A stretch of DNA of 64,000 nucleotides, from positions 35,219,884 to 35,283,883 of the forward strand of contig CM074200.1 of assembly GCA_037179385.1 (NCBI GenBank), in the 5' to 3' direction. Below are positions 1 through 11,554 of the stretch, in pieces. How positions within the stretch are numbered: position 1 is the first letter of the stretch; every line of letters starts with the position of its first letter. Position numbers and translations under genes: made by a program. Under the pieces are notes generated by a model. That model saw only the letters and a list, made by a program, of their open reading frames with translations, was not told where the DNA came from and did not search any database. This DNA comes from Holothuria scabra. Taxonomy: Eukaryota > Echinodermata > Holothuroidea > Aspidochirotida > Holothuriidae.

Positions 1-1750
1 AACAGCTTTAATGTTGGGAACAAACTTTCAGTTCAATTCTACTCCTACTATCACAAAGGTAATTTAGAAAATGTCTTTTCATCAAAAAGTGCACCAAATA
101 TGAAAATATGAACATTAATGACTGTGGTAACGCCGTGACGCTGAAAAGGACATGCATTTTCTGGCCACTCACAAACTGTTAAAACCCTGTGAAGTTTAAG
201 GACTTTTTGCAGTTCCTTCACATTAAATACACTTTAGAGACTGTTATCTATAATAGTATGGTGAAATGTAAAATAAAAAATTATGATTATGGTAGATATC
301 ATAAGATAAAAAAAAAAAATGGGGTAACGCCATGACCGTAATGCCGTGACCAAAGCCTGACTATATGGGAAACGCATGTTGAAAAAAAATAAGTAAACTG
401 ATAGGAAATTGTAATGTTGACAGTCAGAATGTTTGTAATGCATCTAGAATTCTAGATATGAGTAATTTAGATGTAATAAGAAATATTTGCCATGAATTTG
501 TGTAAGAAAGTGGAAATTTCCACTTTGGACATCAGGTGAAAAATTAAGAACTACTGTACTCCTACAGGTACACACAACTCTGGTCAAAATGAAATCAAGA
601 AGAGTGGTGTAGCTAGACCTACAGCATTAGAAAGCTCCATACAGTAATATCAGTACATAAATGCAGTTCCATCTCACTGAAACAGCAAATATTCCCATCA
701 TACAGGGTATTCAGTGATTTGAGTCTCAAGTTTAATACTATACTGTACATTTAGTATTAAGTACTTTCGAAAGTTTAAGTAAATGTATGCCAGTTTGTAA
801 CATTGGTGCAATTGTATAAATTTTTACATAGGCTTACAGTGAGTCTTAAATGTCCAAAATAGAACAGTGTTGGCTAAACTTGTTGGGTCTCATCAGTCAC
901 ATTTTTATATATACAGTAGTTAAAAATGTCCTCAGCTTCGACAAATTGACCCTCTATTTGCCTTCTCCAATCTCCACAAAATATTTGGTGGTGTACTGTA
1001 CAGAGCGTCAAGTGTACTGTAGGGCACTTTGTAGATGATAAAGGACTGTTTTTACATTGTTTTAGCAAATCAATCTTGGAACAAAAGAGGAAAATAGTCA
1101 TGCTCTCAGTCAGTGTGCCAGTATCTTGCCTCCCGAATCGGAACTGTAAAGTCATAGCAATCTCTGCATTAGACTGCTTGACCATTTTGGATTGTAATTG
1201 GTGGTGTCACTGTCTACTATACTGTACTGTACAGCTATTACACTATAATTGTGTGATTGTTTCTCCGGCTGCTAAGCCTATCCATGTTGTAGATTTTTTG
1301 CTATCAAAATCTTTATAAAATTATGCTTCCTATGCTCAATGGTATACAGGGAGTGTACCATGGATTGACCGGATGCTATAAACAGGTGCTAGTCACTACT
1401 CAATCTAGCAGACCACTATAGCTTCTGAGCATAACAGGGGGATTGCCATATCAAAAGAAAGGTTACAGTTGTGCATTTACTATCACAGTGAAAAAAAAAA
1501 ATTGTCAAACAAATCATTATCATACAGAAGGTGCTGTTACTTCAGTTCCAGCAACCACAGTGACTATAATTGTCAGTCCCTATACAGTAAATAAGTGCCT
1601 GTCACGGCGTTACTGTCACGGCATTAGGGTCACGGCGTTACCAAAAAAGTAACGCCGTGACATATTTCTAATTGGCATAATTAATTAACAATGAGAGGTA
1701 TCATAACTTTAGTGCATGGAAGTTGTAGGCAAGGGTGGGTGTGATTTGCA
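1..1750. repeat. Region with seven copies of a 13-bp motif GTAACGCCGTGAC in both orientations
   Basis: GTAACGCCGTGAC or one-base variants occur at 127-139, 324-336 and 338-350. The reverse complement GTCACGGCGTTAC or a variant occurs at 1601-1613, 1615-1627 and 1629-1641, and the forward form again at 1649-1661. The last two make a perfect hairpin: 13-bp stem, 7-nt loop. Opposite orientation at the two ends suggests the sub-terminal repeats of a mobile element, but no clear outer termini or target duplication were found. No gene is seen. Confidence 0.55.
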
Positions 1751-2884
1751 TTAAAAAAAAATTCCACTCCAATTTGTGCATCTTACATTTTATTAAAAAT
1801 TGCAATATTTAGGGTAACTACGTGACATAATGAGACATCTTTAATTAGTTGCTTGTTAGTGTGGAAGACATTGCTGAAATCATAGTTTGATTTCAAATGT
1901 TGTAAATATATGAAAATATCTCCATGATAGAATATGAATTCATAGAAAAACCTCAATGCAATTGATGCTAGAAAGCTTTTAATTATTCCATATTTTGTGA
2001 AAATATTGACACTTTGATTGCTACTAATTAATTATGCATGAAAAATGAGTAAATTTTGTTTTTTTAATGAACCATATAGTTTTATTAGAAAATTCAAATT
2101 TTTAGCTTCAATTTGATACCAAATTTACTGATATTAGAGAACTTTTAAAGTTGATGGTCATGTCCTCTTTTGGGTGGAATTGCCCTTCCCCGCACAGAAA
2201 GTGCTTTCATATGAAATTGCTTTCATCAGATACCTTTCAAACCTGTCAGTTGAATAGTCTGTGAGTAGATTAATTCTTTAGTGACATGAAGAATTAAAAT
2301 TTTTTCAATATTCCTCAGTTTGTAGAGGGCATAGACATACTGGAATTGTTGTCTTCTGTAGCATTGCTGGAAAAAACAAAGGATTCTACCTTCTTTAGTG
2401 CCCAGTTTCATTTGAAAAAAAAATGAATTGTAGCATACATTTTTTTAATTTAAAAACAGTCGTTCTTCCTGGTAGAAAAAAGCGAACAATTTAGCATAAA
2501 AAATGTACCTTTTGGTCAATGGGGTAGGGTGAGATGCATAGTCCAAAAATTGCTCTGCCCCCCCTTACTTTCAAATTGCTTCTAACGCCACTGCCACCTC
2601 ATCATCTGTTATCTTCCCAGTGATGACAAGCTCGTCATGGTATAGTATACAGGACAAATTTCGAATCTTCAGGTTTGAGGTACCAATCTCCAGGTTTTGT
2701 TACGAAAATCTCTATAAAAAAAAAAAATCTTTTCCACATAATTTTAGGGCTCTAATTGTGTTTCCATACCCACAGTTTCAAGGTTAGGGCCGTGTACGCA
2801 TAATAATGAGGTTAGTGTCTCTAAATTTTTTATCTAGTAATTTGTATGGACATGTCCTTCCCGTGTGAAAAGAAAAGGCCTAGC
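1751..2884. other. No gene seen
   Basis: AT-rich sequence with several A runs. A TAGCCTAGGCCT-type palindromic word lies near 2880. No exon-like signal is recognised. Confidence 0.5.
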
Positions 2885-3152
2885 CTAGGCCTGCTTCATT
2901 AAGGCTATGTGCATCCTCAACTTGAGTACGCCTCTCAAGTTTGGTCTCCTCAAACTACCCCAGGGAAAAAGAAACTCGAAATTATCCAATCTAGGGCAGG
3001 TAGGTTTGTCACTGGATGTTTCAAAAGAACTGAAACTATCACTCATATCCTGTCCTCTCTAAATTGGCCTACTCTTGAATGTAGACTTGATATTACTGAC
3101 CTCTCCACTTGTCACAAGATCTTACATAACAAATTGGCTGTCCCCACTTAGC
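2885..3152 (+). pseudogene. LINE reverse-transcriptase C-terminal relic
   Basis: The translation reads HPQLEYASQVWSP, then IIQSRAGRFVTG, then LNWPTLECR and a stop near 3150. This is the stereotyped region after the RT thumb in CR1/L2/Jockey-type LINE ORF2 proteins (RPQLEYASQVW...IQRRAARFV...LGWPTLEQRR). Only about 85 codons remain, with no catalytic motif and no upstream ORF. It ends where the inverted-repeat element at 3150-4825 begins. Confidence 0.8.
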
Positions 3153-4825
3153 CCTCAAACAGGGCTGTGTGTTTGTTCCTCTAATAACACAGCCCTTGCG
3201 TGGTGTTCGGTCAACTCGGCCCCTGGGACAACTTGGCCTGGTCATCTCAGCCCCTGTACAACTCGGCCCCTGAGACAACTCGGACCTGGACAACTCGGCC
3301 ACAGAGACATCTTGGACCCCAGACAACTCGGCCACTATTGACATGATATATTAAGTTCAAACTAACCAATTGTGAGATTGCACTTTTGAGGAAATTTGCA
3401 CAGCCCTACGTACCTTCAGCTTTAAGACATTGCTCAGTTAACCTAATTTGAAAATATAGGTGAAAATTTTTGAAAATGAAAATTTCTTACTCTGTTTCTT
3501 GATTTATGACAAGATTCCATACCTATAATCAATTGGTTGTACTAAATGAATTAAAAAAACACACACAACATAGGCCAACAATGGGAAAACATGACATCAT
3601 ACCTGTTTGCTTCAAGTTTACTTTTAACAGAAAACGTGTTAACTTCAAATTAATCCTGATGTGTAATTTTGAAACTTTGGTCAAGTAATTCAAGGAATTA
3701 TTCAAATATAATAATGGCTAAATAGTGTGCTACGTGCATTGATCTGATTTACATTCCATCTGTATATTATTGATGTGGTTTCAAAAGACAGAACTAACCA
3801 ATTTGGGGCACTTGGCTCCACTTCAATCTAAGTTGGACTTTTTAAAGGCCCTGTTCTCTCACCCCAAACAGTACCAATTCTCCTAACCTTCGTACTGAAG
3901 CTCCTCCCACAATTGTCTGAAATTCATCCTCATCCAGGCACAATCTCAGTTTATTGCTTCAGGGTGAGTATAGAAAAATCAATTTATATAATCAAAATAT
4001 TCTCAGTATTGTCGTACATGCCGTGTTGTATAAGCTTTGGTGCTCTGCATTGTTTGAAGTAGCTGTCAGTCAAAGAGCTGAGCCAATTGAGAATTTCGGT
4101 ATCCAGGTACCAAAACAGTAGTTTGGGGTGAGAGGTTTGGCCCTTTAAAGCCTGTGAGTTCTTCTTGTAGAGAGAACTGAGAAGTTCTCACCCTTTTCTT
4201 TGAAACTGTGGAAGTTTCAGTTCTTGTATTTCTAATATTAATAAGGGTAGTGCCTATTTAATGGTGGAGGAGTTGTCTCAGGGGCTGAGTTGTCCAGGGG
4301 CCGAGCTGACCATAAACCCCTTGCACAGATACACTTCACAACCGTAGTCACTTGAGGCTACAAGGTATTCCGAATAATGTACACTTTGTATTGTTACTGA
4401 AATCAAAGATGGTATTATGAAGACAACTGCGCAAGTGGAGCATCCCGTTTCTCCAAGTTTGCCACTTGTGACATTTGATCTCTACTGAGAACAGTTGTGA
4501 AGAGCTTGAAAACGAGAGCTTGAAAACATGACACATTGACTTACTGTTACGGTCAAAATTGGCAGTGAAAATTTGGCCATTCTGATTCTTTGTTGAAACC
4601 TGGTGAAAATTTTTTGTGGAAAGGTTAATACGGTGCCAGAGGTCATCTGTGTGAAGTTGGGTGAGAACATTTTGTTATTTGAAGATGCAGGAGGTGACGT
4701 TCCGCGGGGGCGTCCTGGCTAGTGACTACAGTTGTGAAGTGTAGCCATGCAAGGGCTGTGTTTTGAGAGGAATGAGCCTAAGCTATGTAACGAACACACA
4801 GCCCTGTTCGAGGGCTAGTCACAGT
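3150..4825. mobile_element. TIR element with nested inverted repeats (non-autonomous DNA transposon)
   Basis: The outer ends are inverted copies: CAGGGCTGTGTGTTTGTTCC and ACACAGCCCTTGCG near 3163-3202 match the reverse complement of 4746-4812. Each end also folds on itself (AGGGCTGTGT with ACACAGCCCT). An inner inverted pair follows: GGTCAACTCGGCCCCTGGG near 3209 and its complement CCAGGGGCCGAGCTGACC near 4293-4311. Between 3209 and 3345 the word ACAACTCGGCC repeats roughly every 16 bp. No transposase was recognised. The TTAA-type MITE at 3841-4150 is nested inside. Confidence 0.65.
3841..4150 (+). mobile_element. MITE, TTTAAAGG family, copy A
   Basis: The left end TTTAAAGGCCCTGTTCTCTC continues into ACCCCAAAC. 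The right end GTTTGGGGTGAGAGG continues into GGCCCTTTAAAG. They are inverted repeats of about 28 bp. The interior carries the family signatures AAGCTCCTCCCACAATTGTC and TTTATTGCTTCAGGGTGA, which recur in the other copies. Ends centred on TTAA suggest a TTAA target site. Confidence 0.85.
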
Positions 4826-5616
4826 CTCAGAACATTTTTGTTCCCCATTCTAGTTATACTAGCTCAAATTTACAGTCTTTTAAAAATATTACCTGAAGTG
4901 TGGATGAATTTGGCAAAATTTCCTACTTTCCAAGAACCATATCCAGTTGCAGTAAGTTCCCCCCAGACATACAGTAACCCAACTGGAAAATGAGACCACC
5001 TTCAAGAGGGCAATAAATAACTGGTTTCAACACCAATAACCCACCCTGCACACCAACTCTCCTCCATCGAATGCCTTTTTTCTGGGGCACTATGTACAGT
5101 ATGCATGTGTAAGAAGGGTTACAAACCCATAGTAAATAGGGTATTGGTTATGTAGGCATACGTAGTTATACTGGGTGAGGGTTAGGCATACATACATGCA
5201 TGTTCATACATATGCATAGGTATACCACTTTGGGATACGGAAACCCTATTAGTACCAATTTTAGTACATATGTGTCCTTGAACAGAACCTTGGACTACGT
5301 TTAATGGTAGTAAACAAAGTTGAGGTACCGTAGAACACTGTCAATCAAGGACTAACGTTAGATACTAAGCTTCTTAACTAGCCTATTGTGATTTGTGTTG
5401 CCTAACCTTAGAAGCCTATAGGCTTAGCCTAAATGGGCCTGGACTAGACCGGTTACCGTTAGTTTCAGCCCTCGTTACTTTCAGCCCCTCAAAAATGGTG
5501 TTTTCGGCCCCATTATTTTTGGAAGAAATTATCTTTTTGGGGGTGGTAAGTAAGGGAATGGAATGTGATGTCAGGTTCAGTGGTACTTTTGTCAAATGAA
5601 GATTCCATCAACTTTT
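4826..5616. other. No gene seen
   Basis: AT-rich non-coding sequence containing TAGGC-rich words. No exon or repeat is recognised with confidence. Confidence 0.45.
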
Positions 5617-5925
5617 CCTTAAAGGCAGTCATTCGCCACCCTAAACTACAGTTTCAGTATACATACATCAAAACTCCCAATTGGTACAGCTCTTTGATTG
5701 GCATTACATTCAAACAATGCATCATAGCTAAATTACACAGCATGGGCACTGAGAGTGTCTTGATTACACATTATAGACTTGTATGGCCACTGGGACAAGC
5801 CATGAAGAAATAAACTAGGATTGTGTCTGGATTAAGATGAGTTTTAGATAAATGTGGGAGGGGCTAGAATTAAGTAGGTTGGGAGAATTGGAACTGTTTG
5901 GGATGATGAAAATATGCCTTTAAAG
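5617..5925 (-). mobile_element. MITE, TTTAAAGG family, copy B (reverse)
   Basis: It begins CCTTAAAGGCA with CCACCCTAAAC and ends GTTTGGGATGATG with TGCCTTTAAAG. The interior has TGTGTCTGGATTAAGATGAG and GTGGGAGGGGCTAGA, the reverse complements of the copy A signatures. No coding content. Confidence 0.8.
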
Positions 5926-7340
5926 TGTCAAACTTCATCGATGTCTGTAACTATTCAATGCGACACTCGTTACTGCCACATTGATGTCTTTCCAAGCAAC
6001 ATTCTCACTGTAGACTTTAGTATACTAATACATACTTACGTACAGGGCTGAAAAAATGTTAATTTCCCTGAAAGAAAATCAAATTTCCCAGCCAGCAGAC
6101 CAAAATTTCCCAAAGACTTCATATGTTTACATACAAAAGTACAGTAGTCAAATTTCCTTCCAAATACCAAAATTTCCCTGCAATGACATTCTCAAATTGC
6201 TGGTTTTTCCATCCATGCTTACGTACAGGTATACAATACTCAGTGCTGTGAACAATTGTCAGCACATTCAGAATAAGCCTACTGTACCTATAGACTCATG
6301 GGCTACTCAGTTACTGTATACTTAAAAAATGAAGGCTGTGACAATACTTGATGTTTATAAAAAAGATCTTTAATTTTATTCTTTATCTGCTGAAGTTAAT
6401 GTTCAGTAGTGTTCTTGGCCAAGGGGCAAGAATTACCTTTGATGTGGCGAGTACCCTTACCTCATGAGAGCCACACAGCAATAGTAGGGGAAGGGTCAAT
6501 GAGTCAATGTCTGGGGTGTTACAACTTATGCACATAAGAGATTTTAAAAGGTCATTGCCCGTAAGAGCTGTTTTTGATGTTTTTATCCTGTTCATAGCAC
6601 TGAATTCACACTACACTTCAGCTGTGCTGGGAAATCGGCAAAACATTAATTTTTTCGCTGAATCATGTCCAAGCTATGTAAACTGTTCTTTCCTTGATGA
6701 CTCCTTTTGTGTTTTGTTGGCTCATACTCTGCCTGATTGCCTTGTGCTTCATCTTTGAACTTGTTGTTTTGACCCCCTCAAATCCAAAGGAGGAAAGGCT
6801 TCATTCTGCCATTCTGTTTATTGTTGTAGCCAAAATGCTTTGAGACTGCAACCAACAATGATGCCCAGTTGTTGTTCTGTGCATGTACAGCAAGAAACTT
6901 TTTAGTTAGCTTATATACACGTATTCTTTTGGATACAGTTGCAGGACTATACATACAGTAGTAGCATTAAACACATCACAGTAATGCGCATGTCAAACAT
7001 ATTCGTAATTAGGTTTACATTCTTGTGTAGTGACAAGCATAGTTGCCAATCTATGCATACTTAAAACATCTAAAATAAATGGACTGATCTGACTGTGAAT
7101 GTGCAGTTATTTTTACGTTTACAATCATTCTCCATATTCACTTTTCTTTTTGCTTCAAGTCAGATCGCATTGGTCACTTACAGTATACAGGGTTATATTT
7201 TTATCCTTTAATGACCCTCACTCCTGACTTAAGTACATTCATTTCATTACTTGCTTGTAGACGTCAAGAACAGTGAAAGTGCATTAGATGCCTGTAATGA
7301 TCTAGTAATGGCAGCAGGGGGAAACTATTGTACCCTCAGG
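5926..7340. other. No gene seen
   Basis: AT-rich sequence. AATTTCCC words cluster at 6060-6180. Short open frames have no recognised homology and no consistent splice context. Confidence 0.4.
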
Positions 7341-7570
7341 AATAGAAGGCTAACTTTTTTCAATATTATTTCTCAAAATTGTAAAAAATATTCCAAGTTC
7401 AACAAGACTCCCGACCCCCATGTGGCTACACCTGCTATGTCGTCTCCACCCTGAATAGTAGGCTAACTTTTCTCAATATTGTTACTTAAAATTGTGAAAA
7501 ATATGTAAGTCCAACAAGACTGCCCGATTGTGGCTACCCCAGCTATGTGGGCTCCACCCAGACTGCAGTT
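7341..7570 (+). repeat. Two tandem ~112-bp units
   Basis: The unit AATAGAAGGCTAACTTTTTT...CAACAAGACT...GTGGCTAC...GCTCCACC is seen twice (about 7341-7452 and 7453-7570). A diverged third form lies at about 9080-9200. Confidence 0.7.
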
Positions 7571-9019
7571 TGGCCTGCCCAGGGAACGTCTTCCCCGTGA
7601 AGCCAAACTGTGTTATTTTTCAGTCCACCTTTAGCAGTCTTTAGTGAAGCCCACGCTCATTTTTTGCCATTTAAAGTTGTTCCCTGCACAATTACAATTG
7701 TGCCGGCACTTAATTCAAAAGACCTCAAGCCTTTGTACAGTATGTATGGCATACCACAGCTGTCACATTGTCAGCAGTATCCAATTTATTCATATACATA
7801 CACATACTCTACACTGTATAGTGTATGTTTATGCTGAGAAAGCCTGTGGTATGCTGTACGTAAAGGCTGCACGTATGTTGCACTCAAGTTTTCTTTCGTA
7901 GGATAGCTAGGGGAATTCTAGTTCTTGGGCAGGACTTTGTACTACGCTTAACAGTAGGACCTACTCCGTAAACAGTCCTTGCCCATACGCCTCCTGAAAT
8001 GAAGACGTCCAAGCGCCAAGCTTGGCCCGTAAATCTACAACTGCCTCACAGCTTCAAAAATGCACCTATAATTACCATACTTGCCATGAATGATCTTCAA
8101 CACCACATCTGCTGTTGGCTTGTCAATCCGCTTTTCTTCAAACGGGGGGAAATAAGTTGGTGAAATTTGGAATTAAAAATCAACTCTATCTTGAAGTAAG
8201 TTACAGAATCTAAATATGCTTGTAACTGTAATGTAAGTAAGAAAGGGTTACCCTGACTACACTTTATGATGTTACAGAAGACTTTCGTTTCCACTTTATA
8301 AAATGACGTAATTAACACAAAATTTTCATAAATTTAATTATACATTTTTTTAAAATTCTGGAAACTATTTAAAATTTTATTGATATAAAGGATAGAATTT
8401 ACATCTTTTTTTACAAGTTTTTGATGTACAATTGAATATACAACAGATTTCATGATATTTTTTGGAGGAACTGCACTTTTGTAACTTGTCCACTGATGTG
8501 GAAGTGTGTGTAGTGCCATCATTTCTCAAAACAACAAAATGACTGTTCCTGATAGAGGTCTTTAAGTAAGTGTTCTGTAACATTTTGCCTCAGAAAATGA
8601 CCTAAAATTGTATGTATGCATATTTTTGTTAGCTATAAATAAACACAAAACAGATTCCAATTGTTTAAGGATAGCAGTGCTAAAATTAGCTGATGAATGA
8701 GCTATTTATGCCGTGATCAATTTTCCTCCTGATATTGCAATGGCTAGGTTCTGGAGCACTGTGGCCAAGGACTCTAGAGTGGAGTAAAACCAAGTGGACG
8801 AAGCATAGAGTCTCTTCAAGGACTAGGAAATTCAGGCTTTCTCAGCACTACTGTACAGTACATGCACATACCTGTATGTGTGGCATACTATACTTCGGGC
8901 AAGGCACATGTTTTGGTATGCTGGGTTTTCAGATCCGCACGTTTTTCATTTCGTGTTCACATTCCAGAAAAAAACACAAACACAAAAAAAGTTTACAAAA
9001 GTGGGGCTCCACCGTGGAA
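7571..9019. other. No gene seen
   Basis: AT-rich sequence with long A/T runs around 8330-8450. No exon or repeat is recognised. Confidence 0.4.
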
Positions 9020-9330
9020 AAATCAGTGTTATAATAGACTTACCTGATGTGGCTATAGCCTATAGTCCGGCTACATCAACTCCAATGTGAATAGCATTAA
9101 GGCTGACTTTTCTCAATATTATCACTTAACATTGTGAAAAATTTGTGCAAAATATTGAAAGTCCAACCTGCCCTGTGGAGCCTGCTGTGTTAGCTCCAGG
9201 GTGAAGAAGATCATTGTAATAATTGAGTTATTTAGTGAAAATATTCTGAGACCATATTCTAAGCCCAAAAGACTTCCCTGATGTGGCTGCGCTGGCTACA
9301 GTACATCCCCTCCACTGTGATGCTGTAGCT
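9020..9330 (+). repeat. Dispersed copies of the 7341-7570 repeat
   Basis: TTTTCTCAATATTAT, CATTGTGAAAAAT and GTCCAAC recur in the same order as in 7341-7570. Two flanking CCTGATGTGGCT segments (about 9044 and 9278) suggest a larger, decayed tandem structure. Confidence 0.55.
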
Positions 9331-9539
9331 GGCTACAGTGTGGACTTATTTATTGTCTGGGTATTCTATAGTTGTACCAAATGGGAGTATTATATAGTTG
9401 TATCAATTGAGGATATCTTGACCAGGGTTAATTAACCAAAAATTGTATCAGATAAGGAAGCTGTTGCTGTGCTGGTTGGGATCTCAGTCAAGAAAATCAA
9501 AGTTATATTCTAAAGGTCACATTATAGAGAACTGATTTT

Positions 9540-9950
9540 GGGGCCAAAATCCACCTGTACTAAAAGGGATTTTGTGGGGTATTCTCCCCCGTTTCGATAC
9601 AAAGGTATCTTGGAGCTAAATTCTGGGAATCAAGTGCGAACTTACAGTAGTCCAATCAAGGGGGATACTCCTTTGGTTCTTGGCATCATTTATCATTCAC
9701 CAAACTCTGGTGCAGATACAGTAATAATCAGAATTTGATCCAAAGTTTGAAGGAACTGTCTTCTAAGAGGGCAGCTGTGTTTGGGTAAATCTTTCCCGAA
9801 ATTGATCAGCATACTGTATATGCACTAGCAGGCCACATGGGGGGGGGGGGATTTCTTGGGGCGGTGTGTGATTGTTTCCTTGCTCAGCATGTTCTGTTTC
9901 CCACCTGTGAGAATAATTGTTTAGATTTGGTGTTAAGTACTGATATTTAG
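9540..9950 (+). pseudogene. LINE endonuclease-domain relic
   Basis: Three reading-frame pieces in order resemble the apurinic-type endonuclease of CR1/L2 LINEs: TPLVLGIIYHSPNSG (about 9665-9715), then NQNLIQSLKELSSKRAAVFG (to 9786), then DCFLAQHVLFPT and NNCLDLVLSTD ending at a TAG at 9950. The GDFN catalytic segment expected after AAVFG is broken by a stop and a G run near 9840. It is a dead copy. Confidence 0.75.
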
Positions 9951-10269
9951 AAATGTGAGTAGTGGTGGTGGGGCTGGATGTAGTGGCCATGATCTTATTG
10001 GTTTTGACATATGTTGTGTCAGTAAGCCTATGAAGTCATGACAAAACTGTTCTTGACTTCAGAAAACTAACTTTAGTCGTGCAAAAGAGGGGCTTAACAT
10101 AGATTGGGTTGCGCATTTGTCTCACATACAGTAGGCCCTGCCAAAGCCTGGAAATTTTTCCTCAGTATTGTCTCTGACATTTCAAAGTTATGTGAAGGCA
10201 GTGGTGCAAAGTAGGAACAAACATAAGAATTGGCAGTGTTATAAGGCAGCACAACAATGGCCTCTAACC

Positions 10270-10640
10270 TGTGCATTACTTTGAATCTTTGAATAAAGTT
10301 TAGAAAGAAGTTTGTAAAACCTGGAGCATGTCTCCCCTAATCCTTCTCAGCTCCAAAGTGGTTAGCCCAAGCCGCTTAAGCCTTTGGGGATAAGGTAGAT
10401 TTCTAAGTTCTAACCTCAGGTATGAGTAGAGTAGTTCTCTTCTGAACTTGCTCCAAAAGCAATTTGTCCTTTTCGAAGAAAAGACTGCAGGCCTGTGCTC
10501 CATACAGAAGTTGAAATGGGGTCGAACCAGAGCTCTGTTAGTGTTTATACAAATTTAGCACAATTTCTTTACTAAAAGTTTGAGATTCCTCATTATCAAC
10601 CCCAGCACCCTATTTGCCCTTGAAGCAGTAGCTGCACACT
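10270..10640 (-). pseudogene. LINE reverse-transcriptase C-terminal relic (antisense)
   Basis: On the minus strand the translation reads ANRVLGLIMRN, NRALVRPHFNFC and YPQRLKRLGLTTLELRRIRG. These correspond to the ANRMLG...LVRPHLEYC...RLRRLGLTTLERRRLRGD segment of CR1/L2 ORF2. One in-frame stop interrupts it. It directly abuts the GT-rich start of the tandem array that follows. Confidence 0.8.
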
Positions 10641-11360
10641 GCCTAGATGGCGTGTGTGTGTATGTGTGTGTGTGTGTTTGTGACACTTGCTTGTAAACAC
10701 GATATCTTACGATTGGAATGTCCCACACTTTTCATATTTGGTATATAAATTTGTCATGTTGAGAGAACGCAGCCTATTGTTTTTGTTAGAAGTCCAAGGT
10801 CATTTGAGGTCACCAGCTGTAAAATTGTGGAAACACTGAAAATGGCTTGTAAACATGATATCTTCAGGTAGGAGTGACCAACACTTTTCATACTTGGTAT
10901 ATAGGTTTGTCATGTTGAGGGAAAGAAGCCTATTGTTTTTGGTAGAGGTCAAAGGTCATTTGAGGTCACCAGCAGTAAAATTACGAAAACTTCAAAAATG
11001 GCTTGTAAACATGAAATCTTCAGGTGGGAGTGACCGACACTTCTCATACTTGGTATATAGGTTTTTCATGTTGAGGGAAAGAAGCCTATTGTTTTTGGTA
11101 GAGGTCAAAGGTCATTCGAAGTCACCAGCGATAAAAATGCTAAAACGCCGAAAATGGCTTGTTAACATGATATCTTCAGATAGGAGTGACTGATAACCTT
11201 CGTGTTAGGTATTTAGATTTTATGTTGAGAGAAAGAACCCTATTATTTTTGGCATAGGTCAAAGGTCATTTGAAGTCACCAGTGGTAACATTGCTTAAAC
11301 TTCGAAAATGGCTTGTAAACATGATATTTTCAGACAGGAGTGACTGATAGTCTTCATGTT

Positions 11361-11554
11361 TCTTGTTTTGGACCAAAAGAATGGAACTCTCTCCCAAACC
11401 ACATAAAAACTGCACAGACTGTTTTTGCCTTTAAGAAACTTCTCAAATGCCATCTCTTTCACCAAGTGTATAATAGTTAGTTATGTTACTCTCACAGCTC
11501 CTTCGAACAATCTTTATTGATTTTGGCGCTTTATAAATTTTCAGTATTATTATT
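11361..11554 (+). mobile_element. 5'-truncated LINE 3' end with (ATT)n tail; remainder of the tail at 13541-13552
   Basis: The sequence encodes FGPKEWNSLPNHIKTAQ then FKKLLKCHLF and stops at 11480. This is the common C-terminal end of CR1/L2-like ORF2 (GPRLWNSLP...FKRKLKTFLF). A short 3' UTR ending GGCGCTTTATAAATTTTCAG and an ATT run follow. ATGTT is duplicated at 11356-11360 and 13553-13557, the expected target duplication once the hAT-like element inside the tail is removed. Confidence 0.8.

Noticed and set aside
9763..9990. Open frame on - strand with Thr/Pro-rich start
   Set aside because: It overlaps the LINE endonuclease relic on the + strand, which has recognisable motifs.
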